Assembly (NCBI RefSeq): GCF_964019385.1
Contig: NC_088655.1
Coordinates: forward strand, 16,491,148-16,555,147
DNA length: 64,000 nucleotides
Source: Sycon ciliatum
Lineage: Eukaryota > Porifera > Calcarea > Leucosolenida > Sycettidae
Direction: 5' to 3'
The notes under the pieces were generated by a model, which did no database searches, was not told the origin of the DNA, and saw nothing but the letters and a program-made list of their open reading frames with translations. Position numbers and translations under genes: made by a program. Of this stretch, positions 42,683 to 54,049 are shown one piece after another; position 1 is the stretch's first letter, and every line of letters begins with the position of its first letter.

Positions 42683-43867
42683 ATGCCTAAGAGAAAACGA
42701 GAGCAACAGGACGAACGTATCGGTGAGTGCACTGCTCAAATAGGCAATACGCGGTCTTCTGTGAGCAGTCCACACTTGTTCGGGATGGGCCCAGAAGACT
42801 ATAATACTTTGGAGAAGTAGGAATCATATGTATCGGAGGACTATTCGTCACAACAGGCTTTGGATTCACCCTCGAAAGGGAACAATGAAATGGCTCCCAG
42901 GATTCAGCAGACTCCGGCCAGAAAGAGGGAGAAAACAGTTCCAAAACCAGACGGAATCAAACCTGGATTCTCCGCAGAGCAACAATGGGCACAGCAGGAT
43001 GATTTGTCGCCAGACCCCGTGATCGCATATTTCGATGAAGATCTTGCTTATGCAATGGAAGAGGAGGTGCAATGCAAAGATACGGATGCATTGTCAGAGG
43101 CCAGCGAACAGGATATGTGCATCCCTCTAATCAGTACATCGTCTTGCAATAGTTCCTCTCACAGTGTGGCATCCATCAGCTCCTCGGAACATGGCGCTGT
43201 ACCAGTGGGTAGCTGGGATGATCAAAGGCCATCTGAGAGAGCACCGACCAAGACCGCGTCAACACAGGGTTTTCCGTTTGAAAGCGATTCTTTGGAAGAA
43301 AAGCCACCGAAGAGGGTGCTCTCCGCTGATAGTGCTTCTGGAAGTAGTTCAGTCGAAAGTAATTCCTCTGGATATGGAGGTGATGGCGGAAGTCCGGAGA
43401 AGAAATTTGCCGATAACGACGACGACAAGGTTTCACCGTCTCTTCAAACAGTAACCGATTTGCCAAACTGTTTCAAACTTAAACGATTAGAAAGGAATAT
43501 TGGCATTCGAGTAGTCAGCGAACAACTGAACGCTCGATTCAAAACCCAGTACAATTGGTCACAAATCCATGACTTCGAACACCGTAATTCTACGCAGCAA
43601 TTTTTGACCGACCACATTCAGAAGTGGATTGAGGATAATGATTTCGCTGTCAACAACTGTCAGAGGAGTAGTACTGGAGGAAGAAGTGCTGCACGTCAAT
43701 ACTTTGACAAAAACGATCGTAAAATTCTGGAGCAAGGCTATGCTGAGCATAAGTATCCAAAAGATGATTGGTATGACGAGGTTGCCAAGCAGCTGAAATG
43801 CAACTCAAGAAGGATAAGATGTTGGTTCCAAAAAAAGAGGTATTATGAAAAGCGTTCTTCCAAATAG
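42683..43867 (+). pseudogene. POU-like homeodomain locus D, one in-frame stop
   Basis: Starts MPKRKREQQDERIG at 42683. One TAG at 42818-42820 interrupts the frame where relatives have GAG (LEKED), after which it is open for 349 sense codons to the terminal TAG at 43865. POU-specific-like domain near 43440-43645 (NCFKLKRLERNIGIRVVSEQ, YNWSQIHDFEHRN, IQKWIEDND); 26-residue linker with SSTGGRSAA; homeodomain near 43690-43855 (ILEQGYAEHKYP, DEVAKQLKCNSRRIRCWFQK, then RYYEKR). Lys replaces Asn51. The longer, more diverged linker and N-terminus show D is the most distant of the MxKRKR-type loci. A start downstream of the TAG could still give a protein with both domains. Confidence 0.65.
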
Positions 43868-44274
43868 GGCATTTCCAACTAACCAACACGCTTTCTAACT
43901 GCGATGTTTGAAAACGAAATTCCGCAAACAACTCTTGGTTGTTGACCGGTTATGTCCCGGAAGAAGTCAGAATTCTGTTCAAGAAAAACAGAAAAAACCA
44001 GCGCTCCATTTCTCTGCGAACAAACCGAGACATGTTCCTTGGATTCTAGTTCTCCTGAGAGCAGGGTTAGGCCTTCACCTGAACACGGGTTCGACATGGC
44101 GAAATGAGTATTATTCTGGTGTTGGTCTATTTACGATAGGATTCCAAAGTTATGTACACATTTATACTTGAAGTACAATGTTACTTGATGAACTCACAAC
44201 AACACGCAATTCAATCTCCAACACCCCAGATTTTACTTTGTCGCCATACTGTATTTTCGTTTCTTCAATGTCTT

Positions 44275-44308
<34 letters not shown>

Positions 44309-44330
44309 TTTTCTTTAGTTCTACCCCATG
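43868..44330 (+). other. Downstream region of locus D with (CT)n tract
   Basis: Homologous to the regions after B and C. It ends with a CT-rich tract and tctttag (44270-44318), a splice-acceptor-like sequence followed by the exon-like module atggcgtatggcgttagagt (44329-44420). Confidence 0.5.
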
Positions 44331-44419
44331 GCGTATGGCGTTAGAGTTGATTCTGATACAATTGTTCCCGGAGTGTCCAGCAGTCTGGCACAGTACATGT
44401 ACTTCCTGCCGTCACCCAA

Positions 44420-45050
44420 TCGTTCTGCTACAGTTTCTTTACAGTCGTATTTTCTTTACTTTTCGTAATGGCATGTACAGGTATTCCGACCAAGTAATAG
44501 TAATATCTATTTGTTGCCGGAGAGCATTGCTAAACCCTCCTAATAAATCAATGAGTCACTGCGAACCAGAAACACCTACTAGTACTATGGTTCAGTGGTT
44601 CTCTGCCTGAAAGACTTCGCATAGTGGTAGATTATTCCTTTGTCCAGACGTGACCAGGCCAGAAAAAGAAAAATCTACCACTACTATTAGACGGACCTCC
44701 TGAAGATGGCATCATCAAAATTAAGACTTTGCACAGTCGGCATGCATACAAGGAAACGCCCTTGTTTGTCTACATTTCCTCACACATTGCCATAGTCACT
44801 TTCTTCATATATTTATCTGCATGGCCAATGGTTCGTAGATGTCATTGGCAGCAGGGGCTAATTCCAGCACAGTCTAAAAGGAAGATCTGTACTTTCACCT
44901 GTTGCTAGTATGCCTTGCTTCTTCCTACCACCTGAAGATGTTACACCATTTTCTCGCAACTGTTCACAACGCCCTAAGAGATGATAGGGCGAAGAATGGA
45001 CCACCTCGAGCCTGTCAATACCTAGTTAATTGGTTTCATCACTTTGGTTT
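44420..45050. other. No gene recognised
   Basis: About 630 bases with only short unsupported frames. Confidence 0.4.
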
Positions 45051-45051
45051 A

Positions 45052-45914
45052 GATTTCGTGGTTTTTGGCCTTTGACCACTTTGTGGTGGATCTAATCTAC
45101 TCAACTACCGCCGCTTTAGGAAATACAACAGCACCTTGCTTCATAGAGGGTGAGGGTGTCCCAACTTCCCCAACTACCACGGATGCAGAAAACGCAGCTT
45201 CCAGCCATGTCTCACTCGATCCGTTATTTTTTGTCCCAGGTGTGTATACGGCTTCTAAAGGAAGTCGAGCATTGATCTGATTAGGAGTGATTGTGTGGGC
45301 GAATCCTAAAGAGTATTCCATAAACCTGGAAAAAAGTAAGAATGAAATATGCGCAAATAGTTGGGTTAAACATCATTTTAATTCCCCTTACCTTTCCTGG
45401 TGTGTGCCATTGGCGGGTCGTCACAATACCAAAGACATGTGAACTCGTGAACGATGTGGCACCATCCACCGAGCCGGGATTACCCACTTTGACACACGAA
45501 AACATGCTCTTGACGTTCACTGCCGTAAGCAGAAGAATGGACACCGGATACTTTAATAATTACAAGCAGAAAGAAATATGTTGTGCACAAAAACATCATA
45601 CAGTGCTCCTGTGTTGAACCGCGTCAACGCATTGGCATGTACGATGTTGACAATACATTAGGCTATTACTCGAAAAACATTTTTTTTTAGCTCCAGAGAA
45701 ACAAAGTAGAATGTACGCATATCGTCAATTGCGAAGAATGAACCCAAATTCTGGTATATCTTCAATGAATTGCACAGAACATGTCTTATAATCACATAGT
45801 TATAATAAAAAGCAATAAGTAAATCCTCTAGGATCAAAAGGCGCAGATTGCAGCGCCTAAACGGTGAGAAGTGAGTCGATTAGATCCACCAGTAAGCGGT
45901 CAAAGACCGAAATC
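45052..45914. repeat. Inverted repeat pair, ~60 bp arms, ~860 bp apart
   Basis: Left ctttgaccactttgtggtggatctaatc (45081 on) and right, inverted, gattagatccaccagtaagc...gaccgaaat. Identity is imperfect. It could be a decayed TIR element or two inverted copies of a repeat. The interior has no recognised protein. Confidence 0.45.
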
Positions 45915-46059
45915 CCATTAGCTGCATCCATGTAAACCCTCGTGCCGGGCCACGAGTTCCCAATTAACTGTGGGTCGCAGCACGGCTGGAAAAATTCTTT
46001 CCGCTTCCAAGAAGGACTTTGATCCTGGAGGGTTGTGGCGTTCCCACGGCGGATGCGGA

Positions 46060-46500
46060 TTGTGAAAAGAAGAAGGGCAAAATGTTACGAGTTATGACTA
46101 CCTGTCCACCGACGTAACCAGATCTTACACGCGGAGAGTTGGGTGTGGTCCTCGAAAGAGTGCTCAATGCACCGGGGTGCAGAGCTTCATACAAAAAGAA
46201 TAGAATGGGATACAGAGATTGGGCTGGCTGTGACTCAGAAGTTCACGCCTGTGGCGATCATCAGACAGCAATGATTACAAAACTCAATGAATGTTCTTGA
46301 TAGAGTGTGGTAAGGTGCTTGTGGTATCAGAGAATTTAAGCGCAAATAAGGTCCAGCGGTGATTCTATGCATGTACTTGCAAGATCAGCGCCAGACAGTA
46401 ACCAGATCTTATACAGTCAGCGAGTGCGACAAAATGGCACAAAACTGACAAGGAGTACTGAGACATTCGGCGACCTGACACCTAGCTCCAGTCTGTGAAG
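46060..46500. repeat. Inverted copies of the 41545-41710 segment
   Basis: 46070-46140 and 46385-46490 each match parts of 41545-41710 on the opposite strand. They are separated by ~240 bp of unrelated sequence. Confidence 0.6.
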
Positions 46501-46539
46501 TGGGTTTTGGTTGAATTGGGTGTCGGCGAATAGTGCATT

Positions 46540-47170
46540 CTGTGAGACTGGCACTCTGTGAAGTGTCATTCTGTGAGTTCGGAATCTGTGAAAAGTCACA
46601 CAGTGAAACTGGATTCTGTGAACTGTCGCATATCCAGCACAGATAATTACAGTGAAACCTGTGTAAGGCGACCCCTCAAGGGACGAGAAAAAGTGGTCGC
46701 CGTGGCCAGGTGGTCTTCTTATCCAGGTTCAGTGGGTCAAGTGACCATACCCACATGTGATACATCATTTTGATCAGTGCATCACAGTGCACACACCTAT
46801 GCTACTCTACTCTCTAGCACGACTCATGTGCCTGGCCGGGCATCGGGTCCTCAGACCTGTCAAATGTCGTGTATGCACCATGTAGATCATTCTACTATTC
46901 CTGCACTGATGTGTAGATCTACCATGCCTGGAGCGCCATGCAATGCATACATTTACATGACTAGCCCTGTGGAACGCGGTCGCGGGTGGGTGGTCGCCGG
47001 TCGCGTTGAGCGAGTGGTCGCCTTATCCGAGGGGTTTTGAAAGTGAATGCGTCCGTGACAAGGAAAAGTGGTCGTCATGGTCCAGTGGACGCCATATTCG
47101 AGTGGTCGCCATATTCGAGTGGTCGCCATATTCGAGTGGTCGCCATATTCGAGTGGTCGCCATTACAGGT
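46540..47170. repeat. gtgaa(a)ct(g)gattctgtg and gtggtcgccatattcga repeats
   Basis: 46545-46630 has about five diverged tctgtgaa units. 46660-46740 and 46985-47165 have gtggtcgcc motifs, ending in five tandem copies of the 17-bp unit gtggtcgccatattcga (47085-47160). The middle is non-coding. Confidence 0.7.
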
Positions 47171-47213
47171 TTTACTGTAGTAGTAATCACCAAAACGTAC
47201 ACTAGTATATAGA

Positions 47214-47505
47214 GGAACCATTTCAGGACTGAGACTGGATAAAAACCCATTTCAGGACTGAGACTGGATAAAAACCCATTTCAGGACTGAGACTGGATAA
47301 AAACCCATTTCAGGACTGAGACTGGATAAAAACCCATTTCAGGACTGAGACTGGATAAAAACCCATTTCAGGACTGAGACTGGATGAAAACCCATTTCAG
47401 GACTGAGACTGGATAAAAACCCATTTCAGGACTGAGACTGGATGAAAACCCATTTCAGGACTGAGACTGGATAAAAAATATTTCAGGACTGAGACTGGAT
47501 AAAAA
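47214..47505. repeat. 28-29-bp minisatellite, ~11 copies
   Basis: The unit is ccatttcaggactgagactg plus gataaaaac. Two units have gatg for gata, and the last are shorter. The flank gcatttcaatcacgaccatc continues as at 11250-11275, where the unit is single copy. Confidence 0.93.
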
Positions 47506-47574
47506 TCACATTAATACGCATTTCAATCACGACCATCTTCGATTATACATGTACTTGATCTCCTCGCTTAACAT

Positions 47575-47810
47575 TTTTATAAGAAAAAAGAGGACCAAAG
47601 AGCGACATGTTACGCTGTTAAATCCACTAACACCACCAGTTACTTTACAATGAGCTCATGCGCTAACATTGCACAACACTGAACAACGGTACTGACGTTT
47701 TACACCTACGTGCGAGGCAGTATGATAAGAGTTATACCCGTTCTAAGGAATGTCACAATTAGTGCTGAGATCCTCAGCCATTGAAGGAAATCAAGCGCAA
47801 TAAGGATCAA
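47575..47810. repeat. Low-copy module copy 4 and truncated POU-like upstream region
   Basis: The 'caccaccagttactt' module is followed by gttatacccgttctaaggaa...cagccattgaaggaaatcaa, the shared upstream sequence. It then breaks off, and no POU-like coding sequence follows. Confidence 0.65.
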
Positions 47811-47937
47811 GCAAACCGCCCATTTAGACCCATATCAACATTTTATCTCACATCGCTATTGTCACTATATTCCCAATTATCACTCTTCTATGTCGACCTC
47901 CACTAATTATTGTGATCCTTGACTGGTCCTATATTAC

Positions 47938-48301
47938 CAAGAGTCCATAAACAAGAGTATGCAACTGTGATCTCTTTTCTATGGGCCAGATGCGCGGCGC
48001 GCTGCCTACATTACATCATTCAGCTGCAGTCCGCGCACTGCGGAAAATCAAACACCGCACTTTTCCTCTGGTTTGAAATGAACTTTCGTACGGAACTGGA
48101 GTTCACGCGCCAGAATTTAGAGATCGGGTAGGTACTGGAACGAATCGAGCAAAAACAGATTGGCTCGTACGAGAAATTGTGAGTTTGAATGCATGCTTTC
48201 AGAGCGTGATGAAGGCAAGTTACGTAATGAAGTCAGCGCGCCGCGCACTGCGCACTACTGACCCATAACCACAGTTGCATACTCTTGTTTATGCACTCTT
48301 G
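47938..48301. mobile_element. TIR element, 364 bp, ends CAAGAGT, 7-bp TSD
   Basis: Ends CAAGAGTCCATAAACAAGAG and CTCTTGTTTATGCACTCTTG, with TIRs of about 33 bp. Flanked by ATATTAC (47931-47937 and 48302-48308). Related to 20899-21164. There is no transposase. Confidence 0.85.
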
Positions 48302-48448
48302 ATATTACCCATATCGCCGTAATATCGACCGCTTGTATCGACCGCTTGTATCGACCACTTTAGGCATTGTAATCTTTCGACTTTGGAGGGACTTAGAAAC
48401 TTTCTCTCCACTTCAAAAAGAAAATTTGAAAGAAAGAAGACAAAGGAA

Positions 48449-48535
48449 GAGAACAAGCAGGATTCGAACCCACGACAGTATGGATCTGAAGCAACCCCTT
48501 ATACCACCCAGCCACTGTGCTGCAGGTGCTGAACC
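48449..48535 (-). mobile_element. tRNA-like SINE head
   Basis: On the minus strand an A-box-like stretch (cagtggctgggtggtataag) is followed 40 bases later by a B-box gggttcgaatcctg. The mid part resembles a class II (Leu-type) tRNA. An A/G-rich tail follows towards 48400. The acceptor stem does not pair, so this is a SINE or tRNA pseudogene. Confidence 0.45.
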
Positions 48536-48668
48536 CTGTTGTTCTTACAGTCTTGTACCCAAAATAGGCAACATCCTATGTACACTATAGTACAAATGCT
48601 ATACTAAAAAGGTTAAAATAGCTCCTAAAGGTTCAAATTTTGGGGTTATGGCAAAGCAATCGTCATAA

Positions 48669-48734
48669 ATAGGATATTGACCTCGATTTCGGTCTATATG
48701 GGAAATATAGACCTCGTCTTGGTCAATATCCTAT
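48669..48734. repeat. 66-bp compound palindrome
   Basis: Outer arms ATAGGATATTGACC / GGTCAATATCCTAT (14 bp) and inner arms GGTCTATAT / ATATAGACC (9 bp). They could fold into a long hairpin. No coding. Confidence 0.85.
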
Positions 48735-50080
48735 ACGTATATCAGGCCCACTCGTCCACATCGAAAGTTTCAATTCCTTGCAAGGGTGTGGAAATAATTT
48801 GGCGCAGATCTCACGGTTACGCGGGCACATCCAATGTGTTCTACAGGGAAGGTATTTACTCCACCTATAACTAGTTTACTTCATACACCACATGAACATA
48901 GAGCGCAACTGCTTACAGCTTTGGGGCTAATAGGATCTGACCACAAGTTTGTTTGTTTTTGTATTGTATTGAGAACGTTCCAATCACTTTGAAATTTATT
49001 CTTTGTGGATCAGTGGTTCTGCTGAGATCAGGCTTCGACATTTTGGATCAACAGCTTTGTGACTTGACGTATTGAATCAGACATGCATGTCAGGGCAGTA
49101 TCGAAACGGTGAAACCATCCCGAGCGTTCTGCAAGTGACGGTGCCATTCCACGTGGTCATGAGGATGCTTCTAATGTTACCTCACGAAGACCTACCGCAA
49201 CAGTGGCCTGTACAGCTGGCGTGGTAACTGACAAGAAGGAATGTTGTGAACGACAGGGCTCATCAACGACTCCATAGTCTCTCGATCTCTTCATTTCGCC
49301 CACGGAAAAACCCTCAAGGACTCGTTGAAACCTTTGAAGAGTATGGTTGCCGTACATGTAGGTGTGGACTCGACATGTCGGAGCAAAGTGACCAATTGTT
49401 TTTTCAACTAAATTGCACTTCCACAATCTTTGCTTGTCGTGCGAAACGCAATTATTTGTGTACCTGTGGATGGTGACTCTGCTCCACCATGTATGAAAAT
49501 ACTGTGTGGCGGATTACGCTCAGCTCGTTTTAGCTGTTTCCGCCTTTCCCACATCGATCAGCAGCTCCCAAACACTTCAGATACATCACTTCGCAGGCCG
49601 AATCAGGCGATGTCGACCTTTTGTAGGCTGGACCGATCCATGATAGACGGCGCACGGCACTGTCGTTTCTTTCTCTACTACTAAGTACTGCAACTGAGTA
49701 CTAGTAGATCTGCCATGATAATAAATAAGAGGATTTGTGGTGTTGTGTGGTATTGTGTGGCTGCAAGTGGAAACAAAAAACTGGAGCACTTGAAAACTGC
49801 AATTACCACGAGGGAAAACAAAGACCACGTTAGCAGGTTCAACGGAGTTGCGCAGAACAAGAGCAAGCGCCGGAGTATATTTTGTGAGTGAAAAATACAT
49901 TTTTTGCACTCTTTCGCTACGCTCAGCCGTGAAAAAAACTTTTCTCTGCAGAATTCAAGGAAAATAAAGTTTCACCGAAAATGACATAATTTACAGTACA
50001 GTCAAGTTTGTAGTGGCATGAGGCTTGATTGTATTGACCACGCTACATGGTGCTCACTCCCACTGCGTGCTTGGACATGG
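48735..50080. other. No gene recognised
   Basis: About 1.3 kb. Frames up to 107 codons are present but show no domain or conservation within the window. Confidence 0.4.
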
Positions 50081-50425
50081 CCTGAAGAAAGCAGTGCTCA
50101 CATTAATTCAATGTTCCAGGCAGACTTTACCGGATCACAACAAGCTAGCAAATCCAGCACATTAATTCAATGTTGGTCTCCGTAAGGAATCCCACTGCGT
50201 GCTTGGACATGGCCTGAAGAAAGCAGTGCTGACGTTAGCATTCCAGGCAGACTTTACCGGATCACAACAAGCTAGCAAATCCAGCACATTAATTCAATGT
50301 TCCAGGCAGACTTTACCGGATCACAACAAGCTAGCAAATCCAGCACATTAATTCAATGTTGGTCTCCGTAAGGAATCCCACTGCGTGCTTGGACATTAAT
50401 TCAATGTTGGTCTCCGTAAGGAATC
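50080..50425. repeat. Scrambled tandem repeats (cagcacattaattcaatgtt)
   Basis: Three blocks are reiterated in varying order: ccactgcgtgcttggacatg, ccaggcagactttaccggat...gctagcaaatccagcac, and attcaatgttggtctccgta. A related single copy is at 55250-55320. Confidence 0.85.
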
Positions 50426-51472
50426 TATCGCGTACTGTCTGATTTGATAGTAAACCATAATTATGGTTAGAAACTCATACATGTACTGGCTTGCGTGGCC
50501 TTGCTAGGATTCGTCGTGCTTTATAAGGCGTTATTGTGTTGGTGTCATGTTTGCTTTACAGATTCGCACCTTAGCTGTTGTACCCCTGAACCTTAGCTGT
50601 TGTACCCCTGAAGTTGTTTTGTTTTACTACTTGCGTTGCTAGAAATCATCACGCTTTGATCTTGAGTGACGTAATAATGTGTTGATTCTCTAAATGGGTT
50701 TCGTTCTTTGTGCATTACTTCGTGATATTTATGCCTACTTTTTACCACCAACTTTGCAACCAAACTGAAACATCATTTCTCTTCACCCCTGATTTCAGCA
50801 GGTTGCGAATTATTTCTTTCATTGCATGCGAATTTCCCGCCACCATTAAGCATTTTCTCAACTTCATGAAACTTTGTGAACATTTGACAAGTTCGTACTT
50901 CTCGCTTTCGGAATTAATTCATGGCTCTATACATCTTAATACTACACGTACGCACCTTTTTGATAACACGATTTGCCTGGTGCTAAATCACAGGTCAAAG
51001 AGCTGACATGGCACAACAGTTGCAGTATCACCATCAAAGGTTTGCTGATCACGCCATATGTGTACGTGACATCAAAACATACTTGAGGGTATAACAGAAC
51101 GACAAGGGCAATCAAGGTAAATTTAGCTTCTAGTTAAAGTTTCATGCTTTCGCAATCATCAGGCAACACATTCACACTTCAGGGAATAACACCCATGAAT
51201 TGTAACAGACGTTCTGCAGAAACTAGAGATGACAGCATTGTGATACCTTATCGCGTTGTTAGCATATGAAAGAATGGTCATAGAGGAGGTCATCCTCGCA
51301 TTCTGCGGAAAGTCTCATTGTGACCAGTAGAAGTTACTTTGGACCTGTTGTCGACTTTGTTGTCGAACAGTGGCCACTTTGTTCTTTTTCTAGTCGAAAC
51401 AACCGTATGCTGACCAGTCGCTATTCCTGGTTCTCTCTACGAAGCCAGTCTGCTCGCAAGTGACTCACAGCC
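50426..51472. other. Upstream region of gene E
   Basis: No supported coding sequence. No TATA box seen near the start. The stretch lacks the upstream block shared by A-D. Confidence 0.4.
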
Positions 51473-52816
51473 ATGTCTGGTGATAGACAACGGACAATCT
51501 CGCCCCAAAACTCATCGGCTTCTAACCTGGAACCGAGTCGTAAGCGGTCTGCAACTACTTCCCAATCTCCAGAAACAGAACTTGCTCCTGCAGATGGGGT
51601 GTTGAAGACGAATGAGGATCATGATGCATTTTCCTTACCGCAACACCGCTCACAAGGATCTTCAGAACAGAGAACAGCGCACGAGCGTAAAACGAAATCC
51701 CCATTGCAGCTCAGTGAGAGTGCAGGAGAACTGGTCAAGAAAGAAATTAACGACGTCGTCAATTCCACACTGCAACGCGCGCCGCAAGGCTATCCAGAGG
51801 AAAAACCTATTCCAATATCAGATTCGGACGATAACTTGGCAAAATGCTTCCGGCAAGAAAGGATTCGAAGAAATCTTTCCCAGAAAGCTGTCAGTGAGCG
51901 ACTGAATCATCTTTTCGGAACCAGCTATACTGTTTATCAGATCAGTCGTTTCGAATTAGGTAAACAGCAGCGTATGATCAACCATGATGATATTAAACTG
52001 TGGCTTGATGAAAAAAATGCAACGGGCCAGTCGAACGTTGGAAACGGCAGGGGTGCATATTCTCGCTTTGACTCTACGGACAAGAAATTTCTTGTCGATT
52101 ATTTCCGTAACCAACAGAGTCCATCAAATGAAGAATGCCCCAAGATCGCCGACCACGTGAAGTGTGACTGGAAGAAAGTACATAGTTGGTTTCGGCACCG
52201 GAAGACGAAAGTTGCCAGTGCTACCTCTGACCAACCACTAAGCGTGTCATCCACCAGCAAGGAAAGAGAGAGAGGTTCCTCCCAAACTCATTTTGACTCT
52301 ACGGACAAGAAATTTCTCGTAGATTATTACCGTAACCAACAGAGTCCATCAAATGAAGAATGCGCCAAGATCGCCGACCACGTGAAGTGTGACTGGAAGA
52401 AAGTATATCATTGGTTTTATGACAGGAGAAGGAGGATGGCCAGTGCTACCTCAGACCAACCACTTAGTGTGTTTTCCACCAGCAAGGAAAGAGAGAGAGG
52501 TTCCTCACATGCCAGCTCATCAAAGCAAAAATCGTCAACAACGTTTATAACTAAGAGCAGTGTGGCAAACACCAGTTTCTCTGTGAGTGCTGAATATAAG
52601 AGCGGGTTAGGTGTGCGCATTTCATCTCGAGGTGGAGCACCCGAGGACGCCAGTTTGGAAGGTTCGGCGAGAGATAGTAATCCTTCGGAAACTTTCAAAC
52701 ACCAATTAGAGGAGAATTTGGCATATTGGCACATGTCTGATAAACGAGCTAAAATATCCAAGCATTGGTTGAAAGGTCAAGAGAATCGTATGCTTTTTCA
52801 AGATCGTTCGCCCTAG
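51473..52816 (+). CDS. POU-like protein E: POU-specific domain plus two tandem homeodomains (intact)
   Basis: A 447-codon intronless frame from ATG 51473 (context cagccATGt). Residues 1-115: Ser/Glu/Gln-rich, with RKRSATTSQ. POU-specific domain ~122-185: LAKCFRQERIRRNLSQKAVS, FGTSYTVYQISRFELG, IKLWLDEKN; it keeps the Gln of the recognition-helix region (SQKAV) but not the QTT triplet. Homeodomain 1 ~199-248 (FDSTDKKFLVDYFRNQQSP, KVHSWFRHRK) and homeodomain 2 ~281-330 (FDSTDKKFLVDYYRNQQSP, KVYHWFYDRR) are recent duplicates, each followed by the same Ser/Thr linker (ATSDQPLS, STSKERERGSS). His and Asp replace Asn51. The C-terminal ~110 residues are of unknown type. Known POU proteins have one homeodomain. 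Probably a nuclear DNA-binding protein; targets unknown. Confidence 0.75.
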   Translation: MSGDRQRTISPQNSSASNLEPSRKRSATTSQSPETELAPADGVLKTNEDHDAFSLPQHRSQGSSEQRTAHERKTKSPLQLSESAGELVKKEINDVVNSTLQRAPQGYPEEKPIPISDSDDNLAKCFRQERIRRNLSQKAVSERLNHLFGTSYTVYQISRFELGKQQRMINHDDIKLWLDEKNATGQSNVGNGRGAYSRFDSTDKKFLVDYFRNQQSPSNEECPKIADHVKCDWKKVHSWFRHRKTKVASATSDQPLSVSSTSKERERGSSQTHFDSTDKKFLVDYYRNQQSPSNEECAKIADHVKCDWKKVYHWFYDRRRRMASATSDQPLSVFSTSKERERGSSHASSSKQKSSTTFITKSSVANTSFSVSAEYKSGLGVRISSRGGAPEDASLEGSARDSNPSETFKHQLEENLAYWHMSDKRAKISKHWLKGQENRMLFQDRSP

Positions 52817-54049
52817 ATCTGGACTGAAAATGAACGGTTCAGCTATACACTCATTGCTAGATATCACCCATGAATACACATTCTCATGCAGATCAAGTCA
52901 CAGCAGACACACAAGAGATAAATATTGGCAAACACGCAGTCAAAAGTAGACACTATCTGCTCCCTTCAAGTTAGATACCTTCATTTTACCACACTAACTC
53001 ACCGGTAACGTTTTAATCAGCACAGAATCTTCTGTATGTCCGTTTCGGCTTTCTCTCTTCCTGTTTCTCTCTATCCTTGTCATGTGCGTACTAATCCGTA
53101 GGGTTTTGATCAGGGATTGTGTGCCCCTTTGATCTCCTATCTTGTGTATCATCCCTGCTCGGTCTTTGCTTCTTCGCTGTTCACGTTTTCTCTTTGTTAT
53201 CCATTCGTCGAGTAAGCGTTTTCAGAAATTTATTATTTACAAGCGCTGTAGAAGTTATCAGTGACTAAATCTTTCGAGATAACATTGACCATATTCACAA
53301 GTCTCTAGCAAGAGTCACTCACTGTGGATCAAAGTAACTATGACTTCTTGAAGCAAGAATTCAGATTGAAGCATTATTCGCTCCACATTTGCCTGAAAGT
53401 CGAAAGAGCCCGTCACTATGACAACACCCGACCAGATTAGACGTGAATTTTACTGTAGCATTGGGATACCAGGTGGAGTCGTTATTAAAGCACATTCTGT
53501 GAAACAACTTTCACGACGTATCGCGATGTAATATACATACACGCTCGTTTATACCGGTACAATGCCAGCTATGTGGAACTTACCCGAACCGAATCAGCAA
53601 GAGCGTTGTGTCTTGAGAGAAACGGGACGCATGCGTTCCGTATAGTCTCATGACACTCACAAGTGAAAAACTCGGTCATAATGCTTTTACTCAAACAGTA
53701 CTTAATACAACTCTGAGTCGTCACATCATTGTACGGTAGAGTGTCGCACTCTGTTTCACTTCATAACATTGACAGGCAAACTTGTGGTGTACCAGATATA
53801 GTGTCCTGAAGGAAGGGCACACTGGCCATATTTTGTGCTGAACCTTTTGCCATTTTCCAATAAACCGGTGACGTGTTGGATTCACGCATTAAAGGGAGGG
53901 TAACAGAACGTTTTCAAACCTTATATGCCGCATGCCAAACCGTTTGGCATGCGGCATATACACCGAATGTCAATTAACACAATGCACCGACCCTGGGCCT
54001 AAAGAGGGGATGAGGCTTACAGCCTTACACACCGGAAAAAACGGTACAT
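52817..54049. other. Downstream of gene E; no gene recognised
   Basis: Probable 3' UTR and intergenic sequence, with AATAAA at 53859-53864. Includes the perfect palindrome at 53922-53960. Confidence 0.4.
53922..53960. repeat. Perfect 39-bp palindrome (19-bp arms, 1-bp centre)
   Basis: TATATGCCGCATGCCAAAC, one C, then its exact complement GTTTGGCATGCGGCATATA. Confidence 0.97.

Noticed and set aside
39343..43867. Variant genetic code (stop codon reassignment)
   Set aside because: All three stop codons occur once each at unrelated residues (Gln-like, Trp, Glu), while B and E use normal stops and have no internal ones. Mutation is the simpler reading.
45065..45544. Two opposite-strand frames of 70-90 codons
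   Set aside because: No motif, no codon or context support, and they lie inside an inverted-repeat-bounded, probably mobile, segment.
51140..51175. Another hammerhead-like core on the minus strand (CTGATGA, tgc-GAAA-gca, GAAAC)
   Set aside because: The core and a GNRA-capped 3-bp stem II are present, but no pairing partner exists for stem I (GTTGC) or stem III within a reasonable distance, and no PLE ORF precedes it.
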